A program made the translations under genes and the position numbers. The notes under the pieces are model-generated. The model worked only from the letters and a program-made list of their open reading frames with translations. It did not search any database and was not told the DNA's origin. Shown here piece by piece: positions 51,805 through 59,446 of a stretch of DNA of 59,446 nucleotides. Each line of letters starts with the position of its first letter. The stretch's first letter is position 1. This stretch comes from Pseudomonas fluorescens (GTDB taxonomy: Bacteria; Pseudomonadota; Gammaproteobacteria; Pseudomonadales; Pseudomonadaceae). The stretch covers positions 1 through 59,446 of the forward strand of contig NZ_KZ478017.1 in the NCBI RefSeq assembly GCF_002837185.1, in the 5' to 3' direction.

Positions 51805-52491
51805 CTACCAGGCGATGGTGTCGCCCTTGTAGTCCACAAAATGATGGCCGCCTTTGCCGGTGTAGGCATTTACCTGGTCCACCAGGCCACGCACGCTGGT
51901 CTCGACGTCGATGTGCGCATTTTCGCCACCCATGTCGGTTTTCACCCAGCCCGGGTGCAGCGATAACACCGTCGGCTTGTGCTCGCCCAGTTGGGTGATA
52001 AAGCTGTTGGTCATGGAGTTGAGCGCCGCCTTGCTGGCCTTGTACAGCGCCATGTCCGAACCGTCGGGAATGGTGACGCTGCCCAGCACCGAACTCATGA
52101 AAGCCAGCACCCCGGTGTCCTTGCGAATCTGCCCGACAAAACGCTGGGCCAGGTTGATCGGGGCCACGGCGTTGGTGAAAAACAGTTGGCCGACTTCCGC
52201 CAGAGTCGCGTGGCCAGGCTCCTGGTTCGCGGGGCCCTTGACGCCGGCATTGACGAACAGCAAGTCGAAGGTACGGTCTTTGAGGCGTTGCGCCAGGGCG
52301 ATCACGGCTTGCTGATCGTCCATGTCGAGTTTTTCGATCTGCACCGGGCCCACGGCTTTCAGGGCGTCGGCCTTGTTCGGGTCACGCACGGTGGCGGTCA
52401 CGTCCCAGCCGTCCTGGAGCAGTTGCTTGACCAGGCCGAGGCCCAGCCCGCGCGAGGCGCCGATGATCAGTGCGGTTTTTGACGTAGACAT
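51805..52491 (-). CDS. SDR-family oxidoreductase
   Basis: A 228-residue short-chain dehydrogenase with the cofactor loop IIGASRGLGLGLVKQ (residues about 10-24), NAGV (VNAGVKGP), and the catalytic Y in ALYKASKAALNSM (Tyr-x-x-x-Lys). The serine is in FMSSVLGSV. It resembles the CsgA-like/C-signal SDR branch. Substrate unknown. No strong operon signal; it is 58 bases from YigZ in the same direction. Confidence 0.88.
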   Translation of the reverse strand: MSTSKTALIIGASRGLGLGLVKQLLQDGWDVTATVRDPNKADALKAVGPVQIEKLDMDDQQAVIALAQRLKDRTFDLLFVNAGVKGPANQEPGHATLAEVGQLFFTNAVAPINLAQRFVGQIRKDTGVLAFMSSVLGSVTIPDGSDMALYKASKAALNSMTNSFITQLGEHKPTVLSLHPGWVKTDMGGENAHIDVETSVRGLVDQVNAYTGKGGHHFVDYKGDTIAW

Positions 52492-52548
52492 GAAAAGCTT
52501 CCTTTGGAGTCGCGGTTCAGGGAATTGCAGTGAGCAACAGTAGCAGTT

Positions 52549-53130
52549 TCAGCGTTGCAGCAGGATACGCCCCCGGCTCAGGTCGGCGAGCTGGGTTTGC
52601 AAGGTGTCGATGTGGGCTTCGCCCAGGGCCAGTTGCAACTCCACGCCGTTGGCGGTGAAGGTTTCTTCCACGACCAGCCCGTCCAGTTCGGCAACGCGCA
52701 GCTTCAGCAGGTTCAATTCGGAGAAGCCGCAGGCGCACCTCAGCGGTACACGACTGATCAGCTCGATGCGCTCGGCATTCTGCAGGCATTTATTCGCGCC
52801 GCCGCCGTAGGCACGGGCGAGACCACCGGTGCCCAGTTGAATCCCGCCGTACCAGCGAATCACCAGCACGACGACTTGATCAAATCCCTGCGCCTCGATG
52901 GCGGCCAGGATCGGCCGTCCGGCGGTGCCGCCGGGTTCGCCGTCGTCGTTGCTGCGGTATTGGTCGGCCAGTTTCCAGGCCCAGCAGTTGTGCGTCGCGT
53001 TAAGGTCGCTGTGCTGCTCGATAAATACCTGGGCGTCGTGCGCGCTGGTAATCGGCGCCGCCAGGGTGATAAAGCGGCTTTTGCGTATTTCTTCACGAAA
53101 TTCGCAAAAGCCTGTCAGCGTGAATGGCAT
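52549..53130 (-). CDS. yigZ: YigZ/IMPACT-family protein
   Basis: A 193-residue UPF0029 protein. The IMPACT N-terminal domain shows the signature GEPGGTAGRPILAAIEAQGF then VVVLVIRWYGGIQLGTGGLARAYGG (given in two pieces, residues about 67-115). A C-terminal ferredoxin-like domain follows. It is linked to translation or stress control in other organisms; function in bacteria is unsettled. Confidence 0.93.
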   Translation of the reverse strand: MPFTLTGFCEFREEIRKSRFITLAAPITSAHDAQVFIEQHSDLNATHNCWAWKLADQYRSNDDGEPGGTAGRPILAAIEAQGFDQVVVLVIRWYGGIQLGTGGLARAYGGGANKCLQNAERIELISRVPLRCACGFSELNLLKLRVAELDGLVVEETFTANGVELQLALGEAHIDTLQTQLADLSRGRILLQR

Positions 53131-53142
53131 AAGTCGCTTCGT

Positions 53143-53802
53143 TCAGGAGGCCGGCTTGATGCCGCAGCCTTTGAGAATGATATGGATCAGATTGGTGCCG
53201 GCGTCCTCCATATCCTGCTTGGTCAGCTTGGTGCGACCGGTGACGCGGCAGATCTGCGTGGCGAAGTCGGCATAGTGCTGGGTGCTGCCCCATAGCAGGA
53301 AGATCAGGTGCACCGGGTCGATGGGGTCCATCTTGCCGGCATCGATCCAGGCCTGGAACACGGCTGCACGGCCGCTGAACCAGGCACGGTAGTCCTGGCT
53401 GAAATATTCGGTGAGGCATTCGCCGCCGCTGATGATCTCCATGGCGAAGATCCGTGAGGCCTGTGGCTGGCGTCGCGAGAATTCCATCTTGGTGCGGATG
53501 TACCGGGAGAGGGCCACGGCCGGGTCGTCTTCGGCGGTCAGCGCGTTGAACGTGCTGTCCCACAATTCCAGGATATTGCTGAGCACCGCAATGTACAGGC
53601 CCAGTTTGTTGGTGAAGTAATAGTGCAAGTTGGCTTTGGGCAGCCCGGCACTGGCCGCGATGGTGTTCATGCTGGTGCCCTTGTAGCCATGGCGCGCGAA
53701 TTCATCCTCAGCAGCCTGGAGAATCGCTTGTTCGTTCTTTTGCCGAATGCGGCTGGCGGGTTTACCGGCGTGGTTGCTGTGGGCAGGAACTTCGAGGCTC
53801 AT
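53143..53802 (-). CDS. TetR-family regulator, RutR-like
   Basis: A 219-residue TetR repressor. HTH: ILQAAEDEFARHGYKGTSMNTIAASAGLPKANLHYYF (pieces, residues about 28-64), then a C-terminal domain of the YcdC/RutR type (WGSTQHYADFATQI). RutR controls pyrimidine and purine genes in E. coli and senses uracil. Here it is directly followed by YigZ and preceded by the NCS2 permease on the same strand, so control of nucleobase uptake is likely. ATG 53802 is chosen for its GGAAA ribosome binding site; an upstream ATG at 53841 is in frame. Confidence 0.86.
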   Translation of the reverse strand: MSLEVPAHSNHAGKPASRIRQKNEQAILQAAEDEFARHGYKGTSMNTIAASAGLPKANLHYYFTNKLGLYIAVLSNILELWDSTFNALTAEDDPAVALSRYIRTKMEFSRRQPQASRIFAMEIISGGECLTEYFSQDYRAWFSGRAAVFQAWIDAGKMDPIDPVHLIFLLWGSTQHYADFATQICRVTGRTKLTKQDMEDAGTNLIHIILKGCGIKPAS

Positions 53803-53889
53803 GGAGGTTTCCGTGCTGATCGATGGAGGCGACGTGTGCACAGATACCCCACCCTCAAGCCTCAGACAAGTGTTGATGCAATAAAACCG

Positions 53890-55284
53890 TCAAAGCGATT
53901 CCAGGGAGTCGCTTTCGGGCGTGTGGTTTGCTACGGCGTGGGCGGTTTTGGCCTCGGGTAACAGCAGGCACAGCACAATGGCGGTGAGGCCGCCGCTGGT
54001 GATAGCGGAGTCAAACAGGTTCTGCACCAGGGTTGGCATCAAGTGCAGCAGGTTGGGCTGGGCGGCGATGCCCAGGCCGACACCGAAGGAGGTGGCGATG
54101 ATCAGCATGCTGCGTCGGTCCAGCGGCGCCTGGGCCAGGATGCGCACCCCGGCTGCGGCGACGCTGCCGAACATGACCAGGGTCGCACCGCCCAGCACCG
54201 GTTTGGGGATTTGCTGCAACACCGCGCCGATCATGGGAAACAACCCAAGGCATACCAACACCACGCCGATGTACAAGCCGACATAGCGGCTGGCCACACC
54301 GGTGAGTTGGATCACACCATTGTTTTGCGCGAAGGTGGTATTGGGGAAGGCGCTGAACGTGGCGGCAATCATGCAACTGACGCCATCGCCCAGCACGCCG
54401 CCTTTGAGTCGGCTTATATAAGACGCACCGCTGATGGGTTGGCGGGCGATCATGCAATTGGCAGTGAGGTCTCCGACGGTTTCGATGCTGCTGATCAGAT
54501 AAATCAGCGCGATTGGCAGGAAGGCGCTCCAGTCGAAGTTGAAACCAAAGCGAAACGGCATTGGCAGGCTGAGCAGAGGCACGTCGGGCAATGCTTGGGG
54601 CACCAGCTTGCCACTGGACCAGGCGGCAAGGCTGCCGAGGGCCAGGCCGATGATGATGGCCGAGAGGCGTACCCAGGGCGTGTTCGAGCGGTTGAGCAGG
54701 ATGATCGTCAGCACCACGAACAGGCCCAGGGCCAGGTTGATGGGGGCGCCGAAGTCGGCGGCGTTGAACCCGCCGCCGAGATCGGTGATGCCGACTTTTA
54801 TCAGGCTGATGCCGATCAGCGTAATCACGATCCCGGTCACCAGGGGCGTGATGACCCGGCGCAGTTGGCCGATAAAACGGCTCAGCACGATTTGCACCAG
54901 GGCGCCGAAAAAGCACACGCCGAAAATCATCGCCAGGATGTCCTCAGGGCTGCCGCCGCGTTGCTTGACCAGGAAACCGGCGGACAGCACCGCGCCCAGG
55001 AACGCAAAGCTGGTGCCTTGCAGGCAAATCATCCCGGCGCCGATACCGAACGGCCTGCGCGCCTGGATGAACGTGCCGACGCCGGAGACCATCAGCGCCA
55101 TGCTGATCAGGTAGGGCAGGTGCGCGGTGAGTCCCAGGGTGGAACCGATGATCAAGGGCGGCGTGATGATACCGACAAACGCGGCCAGCACATGTTGCAT
55201 GGCGGCCAGCAGGGCGGGCAGTGGTTTGGGGCGATCATCGAGGCCGTAGAGCAAGTCGTTGGGGCAGGAGGATTCTGGTGGCAT
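53890..55284 (-). CDS. NCS2-family purine (xanthine/urate) permease
   Basis: A 464-residue nucleobase:cation symporter-2 with about 12-14 membrane segments. The NCS2 signature FAQNNGVIQLTGVASRYVG (near residue 315) is that of xanthine/uric acid transporters of the XanQ/UacT type, and SSIETVGDLTANCMIA is the preceding conserved glutamate segment. Uptake of xanthine or urate fits the neighbouring 8-oxoguanine deaminase-type enzyme, whose product would be urate. Upstream of the RutR-like gene. Confidence 0.9.
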   Translation of the reverse strand: MPPESSCPNDLLYGLDDRPKPLPALLAAMQHVLAAFVGIITPPLIIGSTLGLTAHLPYLISMALMVSGVGTFIQARRPFGIGAGMICLQGTSFAFLGAVLSAGFLVKQRGGSPEDILAMIFGVCFFGALVQIVLSRFIGQLRRVITPLVTGIVITLIGISLIKVGITDLGGGFNAADFGAPINLALGLFVVLTIILLNRSNTPWVRLSAIIIGLALGSLAAWSSGKLVPQALPDVPLLSLPMPFRFGFNFDWSAFLPIALIYLISSIETVGDLTANCMIARQPISGASYISRLKGGVLGDGVSCMIAATFSAFPNTTFAQNNGVIQLTGVASRYVGLYIGVVLVCLGLFPMIGAVLQQIPKPVLGGATLVMFGSVAAAGVRILAQAPLDRRSMLIIATSFGVGLGIAAQPNLLHLMPTLVQNLFDSAITSGGLTAIVLCLLLPEAKTAHAVANHTPESDSLESL

Positions 55285-55370
55285 GGCGGGTCAACTCGCG
55301 GCGGACGGTTCAAGGTCCTTGTGCCTTGCAAAAAACTGTCCACCTGCTCAACTTTTTGTGCGAGGCCCTG

Positions 55371-56291
55371 TTAGCGGGTTGCCGCCAGGCTTTCCAGAAA
55401 ACTTTCCAGCACCAAATGGGGGCGACGGCCCTTGCGCGTGACCGATGCCAGGCTCAAATCGTAAAACCGTGTCGCCGGTTTCAGCGCGCGCAGCCGGCCT
55501 TGTTGCACCCAGAGGCCGGCGTAATGGTCGGGCAGATAGCCGATATAGCGTCCGGTGAGGATCAGGAACGCCATGCCCTCTCGGTCCGAGGCGCTGGCGG
55601 TGCACGTGAGCGCCTGGTAATGGGCCTGGATCTCGGCGGGCAAGCGGAAGGTGGGGGCGATGGCGTCCTGGCTGTCGAGACGCGCATCGTCCAGTTGCTT
55701 GTCGTCGACATAAAACAGTGGATGACCGACCGCGCAATAAAGCAGCGAGCGCTCGCTGTACAGCGGTTGGTATTCCAGGCCGGACAACGCGCTGGCCTGG
55801 GGCACCACGCCGACATGCAGACGGCCGTCGAGGACACCTTGCTCGACTTCACTGGGGGCGATCATGCGGATTTGAATTTGCACATCCGGGCCACGTTCCT
55901 TCAATTGCGCCAGGGCGTGGGTGATGCGCATATGGGGCAGGGTGACGAGGTTATCGGTGAGACCGATGATCAGCTCTCCGCGCAGGTGCTGGTGCAGGCC
56001 GTTGACTTCGGTGCGAAAACTTTCCAGGGCGCTCAACAGTTGCAACGCCGACTGATAAACCTCGCGGCCTTCTTCCGTCAGCGAGAACCCCGCGCGGCCG
56101 CGTTGACAGAGCCTCAGCCCGAGGCGTTGTTCCAGGTCGCTCATTTGCTGGCTGATGGCCGAGCGACCAATCCCCAGTACGGTTTCCGCAGCCGAAAAGC
56201 CACCACACTCCACCACGCTGCGAAAGATGCGCAGCAGGCGGATATCAAAGTCGCTGACCTGGGCCAGGGGGTCGGGGCGACGGCTGTTCAT
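55371..56291 (-). CDS. bauR: LysR-family regulator of beta-alanine catabolism
   Basis: A 306-residue LysR regulator: HTH DFDIRLLRIFRSVVECGGF, then IGRSAISQQMSDLEQRLG and a full effector domain. It is divergent from bauA, with 126 bases between the starts that hold the dyad at 56322-56343. By recall, BauR in P. aeruginosa (PA0133) activates the bau genes with beta-alanine as signal. Position beside bauA supports the name. Confidence 0.88.
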   Translation of the reverse strand: MNSRRPDPLAQVSDFDIRLLRIFRSVVECGGFSAAETVLGIGRSAISQQMSDLEQRLGLRLCQRGRAGFSLTEEGREVYQSALQLLSALESFRTEVNGLHQHLRGELIIGLTDNLVTLPHMRITHALAQLKERGPDVQIQIRMIAPSEVEQGVLDGRLHVGVVPQASALSGLEYQPLYSERSLLYCAVGHPLFYVDDKQLDDARLDSQDAIAPTFRLPAEIQAHYQALTCTASASDREGMAFLILTGRYIGYLPDHYAGLWVQQGRLRALKPATRFYDLSLASVTRKGRRPHLVLESFLESLAATR

Positions 56292-56321
56292 AGTTTAGTG
56301 AAGTCCTGACTGAAGGTTAGA

Positions 56322-56343
56322 AAAGTTGGATTTCACCGACTTT
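56322..56343. promoter_or_regulatory. Putative BauR operator
   Basis: Inverted repeat AAAGTnGG-N6-CCnACTTT (16 of 22 positions symmetrical) about 75 bases before bauA and 31 before bauR. Size and place fit a LysR regulator site. Binding is not shown. Confidence 0.6.
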
Positions 56344-56417
56344 ATCCCCGTGGCAATTTAGCCGCAACCACGCTCTTTCAATCCCGACGCTGCCTTTTGC
56401 CTTGCGAGGTTTTGCTG

Positions 56418-57767
56418 ATGAACATGCCGGAAAACGCCCCATCATCCCTGGCCAGCCAACTCAAGCTGGATGCTCACTGGATGCCTTATACCGCCAACCG
56501 TAACTTTCAGCGCGATCCGCGTCTGATCGTGGCCGCCGAAGGCAGTTGGTTGACCGATGACAAGGGGCGCAAGGTCTATGACTCGCTGTCGGGCCTGTGG
56601 ACCTGCGGCGCCGGGCATACGCGCAAGGAAATCCAGGAAGCGGTGGCCCGGCAGTTGGGCACCCTGGACTACTCTCCGGGCTTCCAATACGGTCATCCGT
56701 TGTCCTTTCAACTGGCGGAAAAGATTACCGATCTGACCCCTGGCAACCTCAACCATGTGTTCTTCACTGACTCCGGCTCCGAGTGCGCCGATACCGCGGT
56801 GAAGATGGTGCGCGCCTATTGGCGCCTGAAGGGCCAGGCCACCAAGACCAAGATGATCGGCCGCGCCCGTGGGTATCACGGGGTGAACATTGCCGGCACC
56901 AGTCTCGGTGGCGTCAACGGTAACCGTAAGCTGTTTGGTCAGGCAATGATGGATGTTGACCACCTGCCGCATACGTTGCTGGCGAGTAATGCCTTCTCCC
57001 GTGGCATGCCGGAACAGGGCGGTATCGCGCTGGCCGATGAGCTGCTCAAGCTGATCGAATTACATGACGCGTCGAACATCGCTGCGGTGTTTGTCGAGCC
57101 GATGGCCGGTTCCGCAGGCGTGTTGGTACCGCCGCAGGGCTACCTCAAGCGCCTGCGCGAGATTTGCGATCAACACAACATCCTGTTGGTATTCGACGAA
57201 GTGATCACCGGTTTCGGCCGCACCGGTTCGATGTTCGGCGCCGACAGCTTTGGCGTGACCCCGGACTTGATGTGCATCGCCAAGCAAGTCACCAACGGCG
57301 CCATTCCAATGGGTGCGGTGATTGCCAGCAGCGAGATCTATCACACCTTTATGAACCAGGCGACGCCTGAGTACGCAGTGGAATTCCCCCACGGTTACAC
57401 CTACTCGGCGCACCCGGTGGCCTGCGCGGCCGGCCTTGCGGCACTGGACCTGCTGCAGAAGGAAAACCTCGTGCAGAGCGTAGCCGACGTCGCACCGCAC
57501 TTTGAGAATGCGCTGCATGGCTTGAAGGGCAGCAAGAACGTTATTGATATTCGTAATTACGGCCTGGCCGGAGCCATCCAGATTGCCCCGCGTGACGGTG
57601 ATGCCATCGTGCGTCCGTTCGAGGCCGGCATAGCGCTGTGGAAAGCCGGTTTCTACGTGCGCTTTGGCGGTGACACCCTGCAGTTCGGGCCAACCTTCAA
57701 CAGCAAGCCGCAGGACCTGGATCGCCTGTTCGACGCGGTCGGTGACGTGCTGAACAAGATCGACTGA
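56418..57767 (+). CDS. bauA: Beta-alanine:pyruvate transaminase
   Basis: A 449-residue class III aminotransferase (omega-amino acid:pyruvate type) that moves the amino group of beta-alanine to pyruvate, giving malonate semialdehyde and alanine. The PLP lysine is K289 (IAKQVTNGAIPMG), with the conserved DEVITGFGRTG ahead of it. MNMPEN is the start: GAGG lies eight bases before ATG 56418; a frame from 56397 is not needed. It is followed 39 bases later by the semialdehyde dehydrogenase. BauB, which lies between the two in P. aeruginosa by recall, is absent here. Confidence 0.93.
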   Translation: MNMPENAPSSLASQLKLDAHWMPYTANRNFQRDPRLIVAAEGSWLTDDKGRKVYDSLSGLWTCGAGHTRKEIQEAVARQLGTLDYSPGFQYGHPLSFQLAEKITDLTPGNLNHVFFTDSGSECADTAVKMVRAYWRLKGQATKTKMIGRARGYHGVNIAGTSLGGVNGNRKLFGQAMMDVDHLPHTLLASNAFSRGMPEQGGIALADELLKLIELHDASNIAAVFVEPMAGSAGVLVPPQGYLKRLREICDQHNILLVFDEVITGFGRTGSMFGADSFGVTPDLMCIAKQVTNGAIPMGAVIASSEIYHTFMNQATPEYAVEFPHGYTYSAHPVACAAGLAALDLLQKENLVQSVADVAPHFENALHGLKGSKNVIDIRNYGLAGAIQIAPRDGDAIVRPFEAGIALWKAGFYVRFGGDTLQFGPTFNSKPQDLDRLFDAVGDVLNKID

Positions 57768-57806
57768 TTTCTCCTTCTATATAGAACAACTTTTCAGGAG
57801 CCCTGC

Positions 57807-59300
57807 ATGAGCCTTATCCAGCATTTGATCAACGGTGAATTGGTCAATGACAGCGGTCGTAGTGCCGATGTGTACAACCCGTCCACCGGCCAGGTCATTC
57901 ACCAGGTGCCATTGGCCAGTCGCGAAACCATTCAACAGGCGATCGACTCGGCCAAGGCGGCGTTCCCGTCCTGGCGTAATACGCCTGCGGCCAAGCGTGC
58001 GCAGGTGATGTTTCGTTTCAAGCAGTTGCTGGAGCAGAACGAAGCGCGTATCTCGCAGCTGATCAGCGAAGAACACGGCAAAACGTTGGAGGACGCCGCC
58101 GGTGAGTTGAAGCGCGGGATCGAGAACGTAGAGTACGCGTGCTCGGCGCCGGAGATTCTCAAGGGCGAATACAGCCGCAACGTGGGCCCGAACATTGATG
58201 CCTGGTCGGATTTCCAGCCGCTGGGCGTAGTGGCGGGTATTACGCCTTTCAACTTCCCGGCAATGGTGCCGTTGTGGATGTATCCACTGGCGATTGTGTG
58301 CGGTAACTGTTTCATCCTCAAACCGTCGGAGCGTGACCCGAGTTCGACGTTGCTGATCGCGCAATTGTTGCAAGAAGCGGGTCTGCCTAAAGGCGTGCTG
58401 AGCGTGGTGCAGGGTGACAAGGGCGCGGTGGACGCATTGATCGAGGCGCCCGAGGTAAAAGCGCTGAGCTTTGTAGGATCGACGCCTATTGCCGAGTACA
58501 TCTATTGCGAAGCGACCAAGCGCGGCAAGCGCGTGCAGGCACTGGGTGGCGCGAAGAACCACGCGGTGCTGATGCCGGACGCTGACCTGGATAACGCAGT
58601 CAGCGCCTTGATGGGCGCGGCGTATGGTTCCTGCGGTGAACGCTGCATGGCGATCTCGGTGGCGGTGTGTGTGGGGGACCAGGTGGCGGATGCGTTGATT
58701 GCCAAGCTGGTGCCGCAGGTCAAGGCGTTGAAGATCGGTGCGGGCACGACTTGCGGTCTGGATATGGGGCCGTTGGTGACGGGGCAGGCGCGGGATAAGG
58801 TCAGCGGCTATATAGAAGAGGGTGTGTCGGCGGGAGCCGAGTTGGTTGTTGACGGTCGTGGCTTGAGCGTCGCCGGGCATGAAGAAGGGTTCTTCCTCGG
58901 TGGCAGCCTGTTTGATCGCGTGACCCCCGAGATGCGTATCTATAAAGAAGAGATCTTCGGGCCGGTGTTGTGTGTGGTGCGTGTGGCTAGCCTGGAAGCT
59001 GCGATGCAGTTGATCAACGACCATGAGTACGGCAACGGTACCTGCATCTTCACCCGTGACGGTGAGGCGGCGCGTCTGTTCTGTGACGAAATCGAAGTGG
59101 GCATGGTGGGGGTTAACGTGCCTTTGCCGGTGCCCGTGGCTTATCACAGCTTTGGTGGCTGGAAGCGGTCGCTGTTTGGCGACTTGCACGCCTATGGGCC
59201 GGATGGGGTGCGCTTCTATACCCGCCGCAAGGCGATCACTCAGCGTTGGCCGCAGCGGGCCAGTCATGAAGCCTCGCAGTTTGCTTTTCCCAGCTTGTAA
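57807..59300 (+). CDS. bauC: CoA-acylating (methyl)malonate-semialdehyde dehydrogenase
   Basis: A 497-residue aldehyde dehydrogenase of the MmsA/IolA type that oxidises malonate semialdehyde (with CoA, to acetyl-CoA and CO2). The catalytic cysteine is C280 in SCGERCMAIS, the CoA-acylating signature. GITPFNFPAMVPLWMYP is the family's N-terminal motif; EEIFGPVL and the C-terminal bridge follow. It works on the product of BauA. Naming as bauC rests on context; mmsA is the alternative. Aggagccctgcatg-type ribosome binding site present. Confidence 0.9.
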   Translation: MSLIQHLINGELVNDSGRSADVYNPSTGQVIHQVPLASRETIQQAIDSAKAAFPSWRNTPAAKRAQVMFRFKQLLEQNEARISQLISEEHGKTLEDAAGELKRGIENVEYACSAPEILKGEYSRNVGPNIDAWSDFQPLGVVAGITPFNFPAMVPLWMYPLAIVCGNCFILKPSERDPSSTLLIAQLLQEAGLPKGVLSVVQGDKGAVDALIEAPEVKALSFVGSTPIAEYIYCEATKRGKRVQALGGAKNHAVLMPDADLDNAVSALMGAAYGSCGERCMAISVAVCVGDQVADALIAKLVPQVKALKIGAGTTCGLDMGPLVTGQARDKVSGYIEEGVSAGAELVVDGRGLSVAGHEEGFFLGGSLFDRVTPEMRIYKEEIFGPVLCVVRVASLEAAMQLINDHEYGNGTCIFTRDGEAARLFCDEIEVGMVGVNVPLPVPVAYHSFGGWKRSLFGDLHAYGPDGVRFYTRRKAITQRWPQRASHEASQFAFPSL

Positions 59301-59313
59301 AGCGGGGTAAGTG

Positions 59314-59342
59314 AAAGGCCGGCCCCCTTGGGGCCGGCCTTT
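59314..59342 (+). terminator. Intrinsic terminator after bauC
   Basis: AAAGGCCGGCCCC and GGGGCCGGCCTTT form a strong stem with a short loop, 14 bases after the bauC stop, followed by a short T-containing stretch. Confidence 0.85.
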
Positions 59343-59391
59343 GCGTTTCCGGGCTTTTTTGACTTATATGACAGAAATGTGAAAAAGAAGG

Positions 59392-59419
59392 TTGACGGCA
59401 GATTCTGTGCGCCTATAAT
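59392..59419 (+). promoter_or_regulatory. Strong sigma70 promoter at the window end
   Basis: TTGACG (59392-59397), 16-base spacer, perfect TATAAT (59414-59419). CGCCCCACTTCC follows at the start point. No coding start is seen in the remaining 27 bases. The context, a near-consensus promoter with a GC-rich leader, suggests a stable-RNA operon just beyond the window. Confidence 0.75.
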
Positions 59420-59446
59420 TCGCCCCACTTCCGGCGCAGTCGAAAC

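Overview
The window looks like chromosome of a Pseudomonas of the fluorescens group. The evidence is the high-GC coding style, the many REP palindromes with a GGGGGCAAGCCCCC or GCGAGCTTGCTCGC core between genes, and a set of loci I recognise from Pseudomonas: pprAB with the tad/rcp/flp pilus genes, cueR-copA-copZ, bauR-bauA-bauC, cmoM, and yfhM-pbpC. No tRNA, rRNA, phage gene, transposase or CRISPR array is visible. Comparisons with P. aeruginosa and E. coli are from memory; no search was run.

Layout. 1-392: intergenic DNA with a 135-bp dispersed repeat and a REP. 393-8082: envelope genes, namely a thioester alpha-2-macroglobulin lipoprotein, a small membrane protein on the other strand, and PbpC. 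8243-9293: a MazG-like NTP pyrophosphohydrolase overlapping cmoM. 9318-10522: two tandem DUF4136 lipoproteins. 10523-10867: a REP and the second copy of the dispersed repeat. 10868-13703: a LysR / EamA exporter / NAD(P)H oxidoreductase cassette whose base use looks less GC-rich than its neighbours.

13882-28993 is a Tad (Flp) pilus locus. It holds tadG, the sensor kinase pprA with a TadE pseudopilin gene, prepilin peptidase fppA, regulator pprB, then a tight minus-strand operon rcpC-rcpA-tadZ-tadA-tadB-tadC-tadD-DUF3613. The flp pilin gene is divergent from rcpC and is followed by a receiver-only protein. 29055-32520 holds, in one transcriptional direction, a glycine/threonine-repeat lipoprotein and then a TpsB/FhaC-type outer-membrane transporter. 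The pair has a two-partner-secretion layout, but the first protein is not a recognisable TpsA. I consider this the least explained system in the window.

32823-36409: a hot-dog dehydratase and a long FabG4-like reductase facing a thiolase, a plausible acyl-chain pathway. 36544-37440: a RIO1-type kinase. 37430-38050: a 211-bp tandem duplication carrying copies of the 3' ends of the kinase gene and cueR. 37985-41361: copper control (cueR, copA, copZ) with CueR-type promoters at copA and copZ and an unknown secreted protein between them. 41447-47696: a Bcr/CflA exporter, a 57-aa protein, an oxidoreductase with a monooxygenase-like protein and a divergent LysR regulator, then an ArsR regulator and an MFS transporter.

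47834-55284 is rich in purine genes: an adenosine/adenine deaminase family enzyme, an 8-oxoguanine deaminase-type amidohydrolase, a RutR-like TetR regulator and an NCS2 purine permease, mixed with a ChaA-type antiporter, an SDR and a YigZ protein. 55371-59300 is the beta-alanine catabolic set bauR / bauA-bauC, closed by a terminator. The last 60 bases hold a strong sigma70-like promoter for something beyond the window, possibly a stable-RNA operon.
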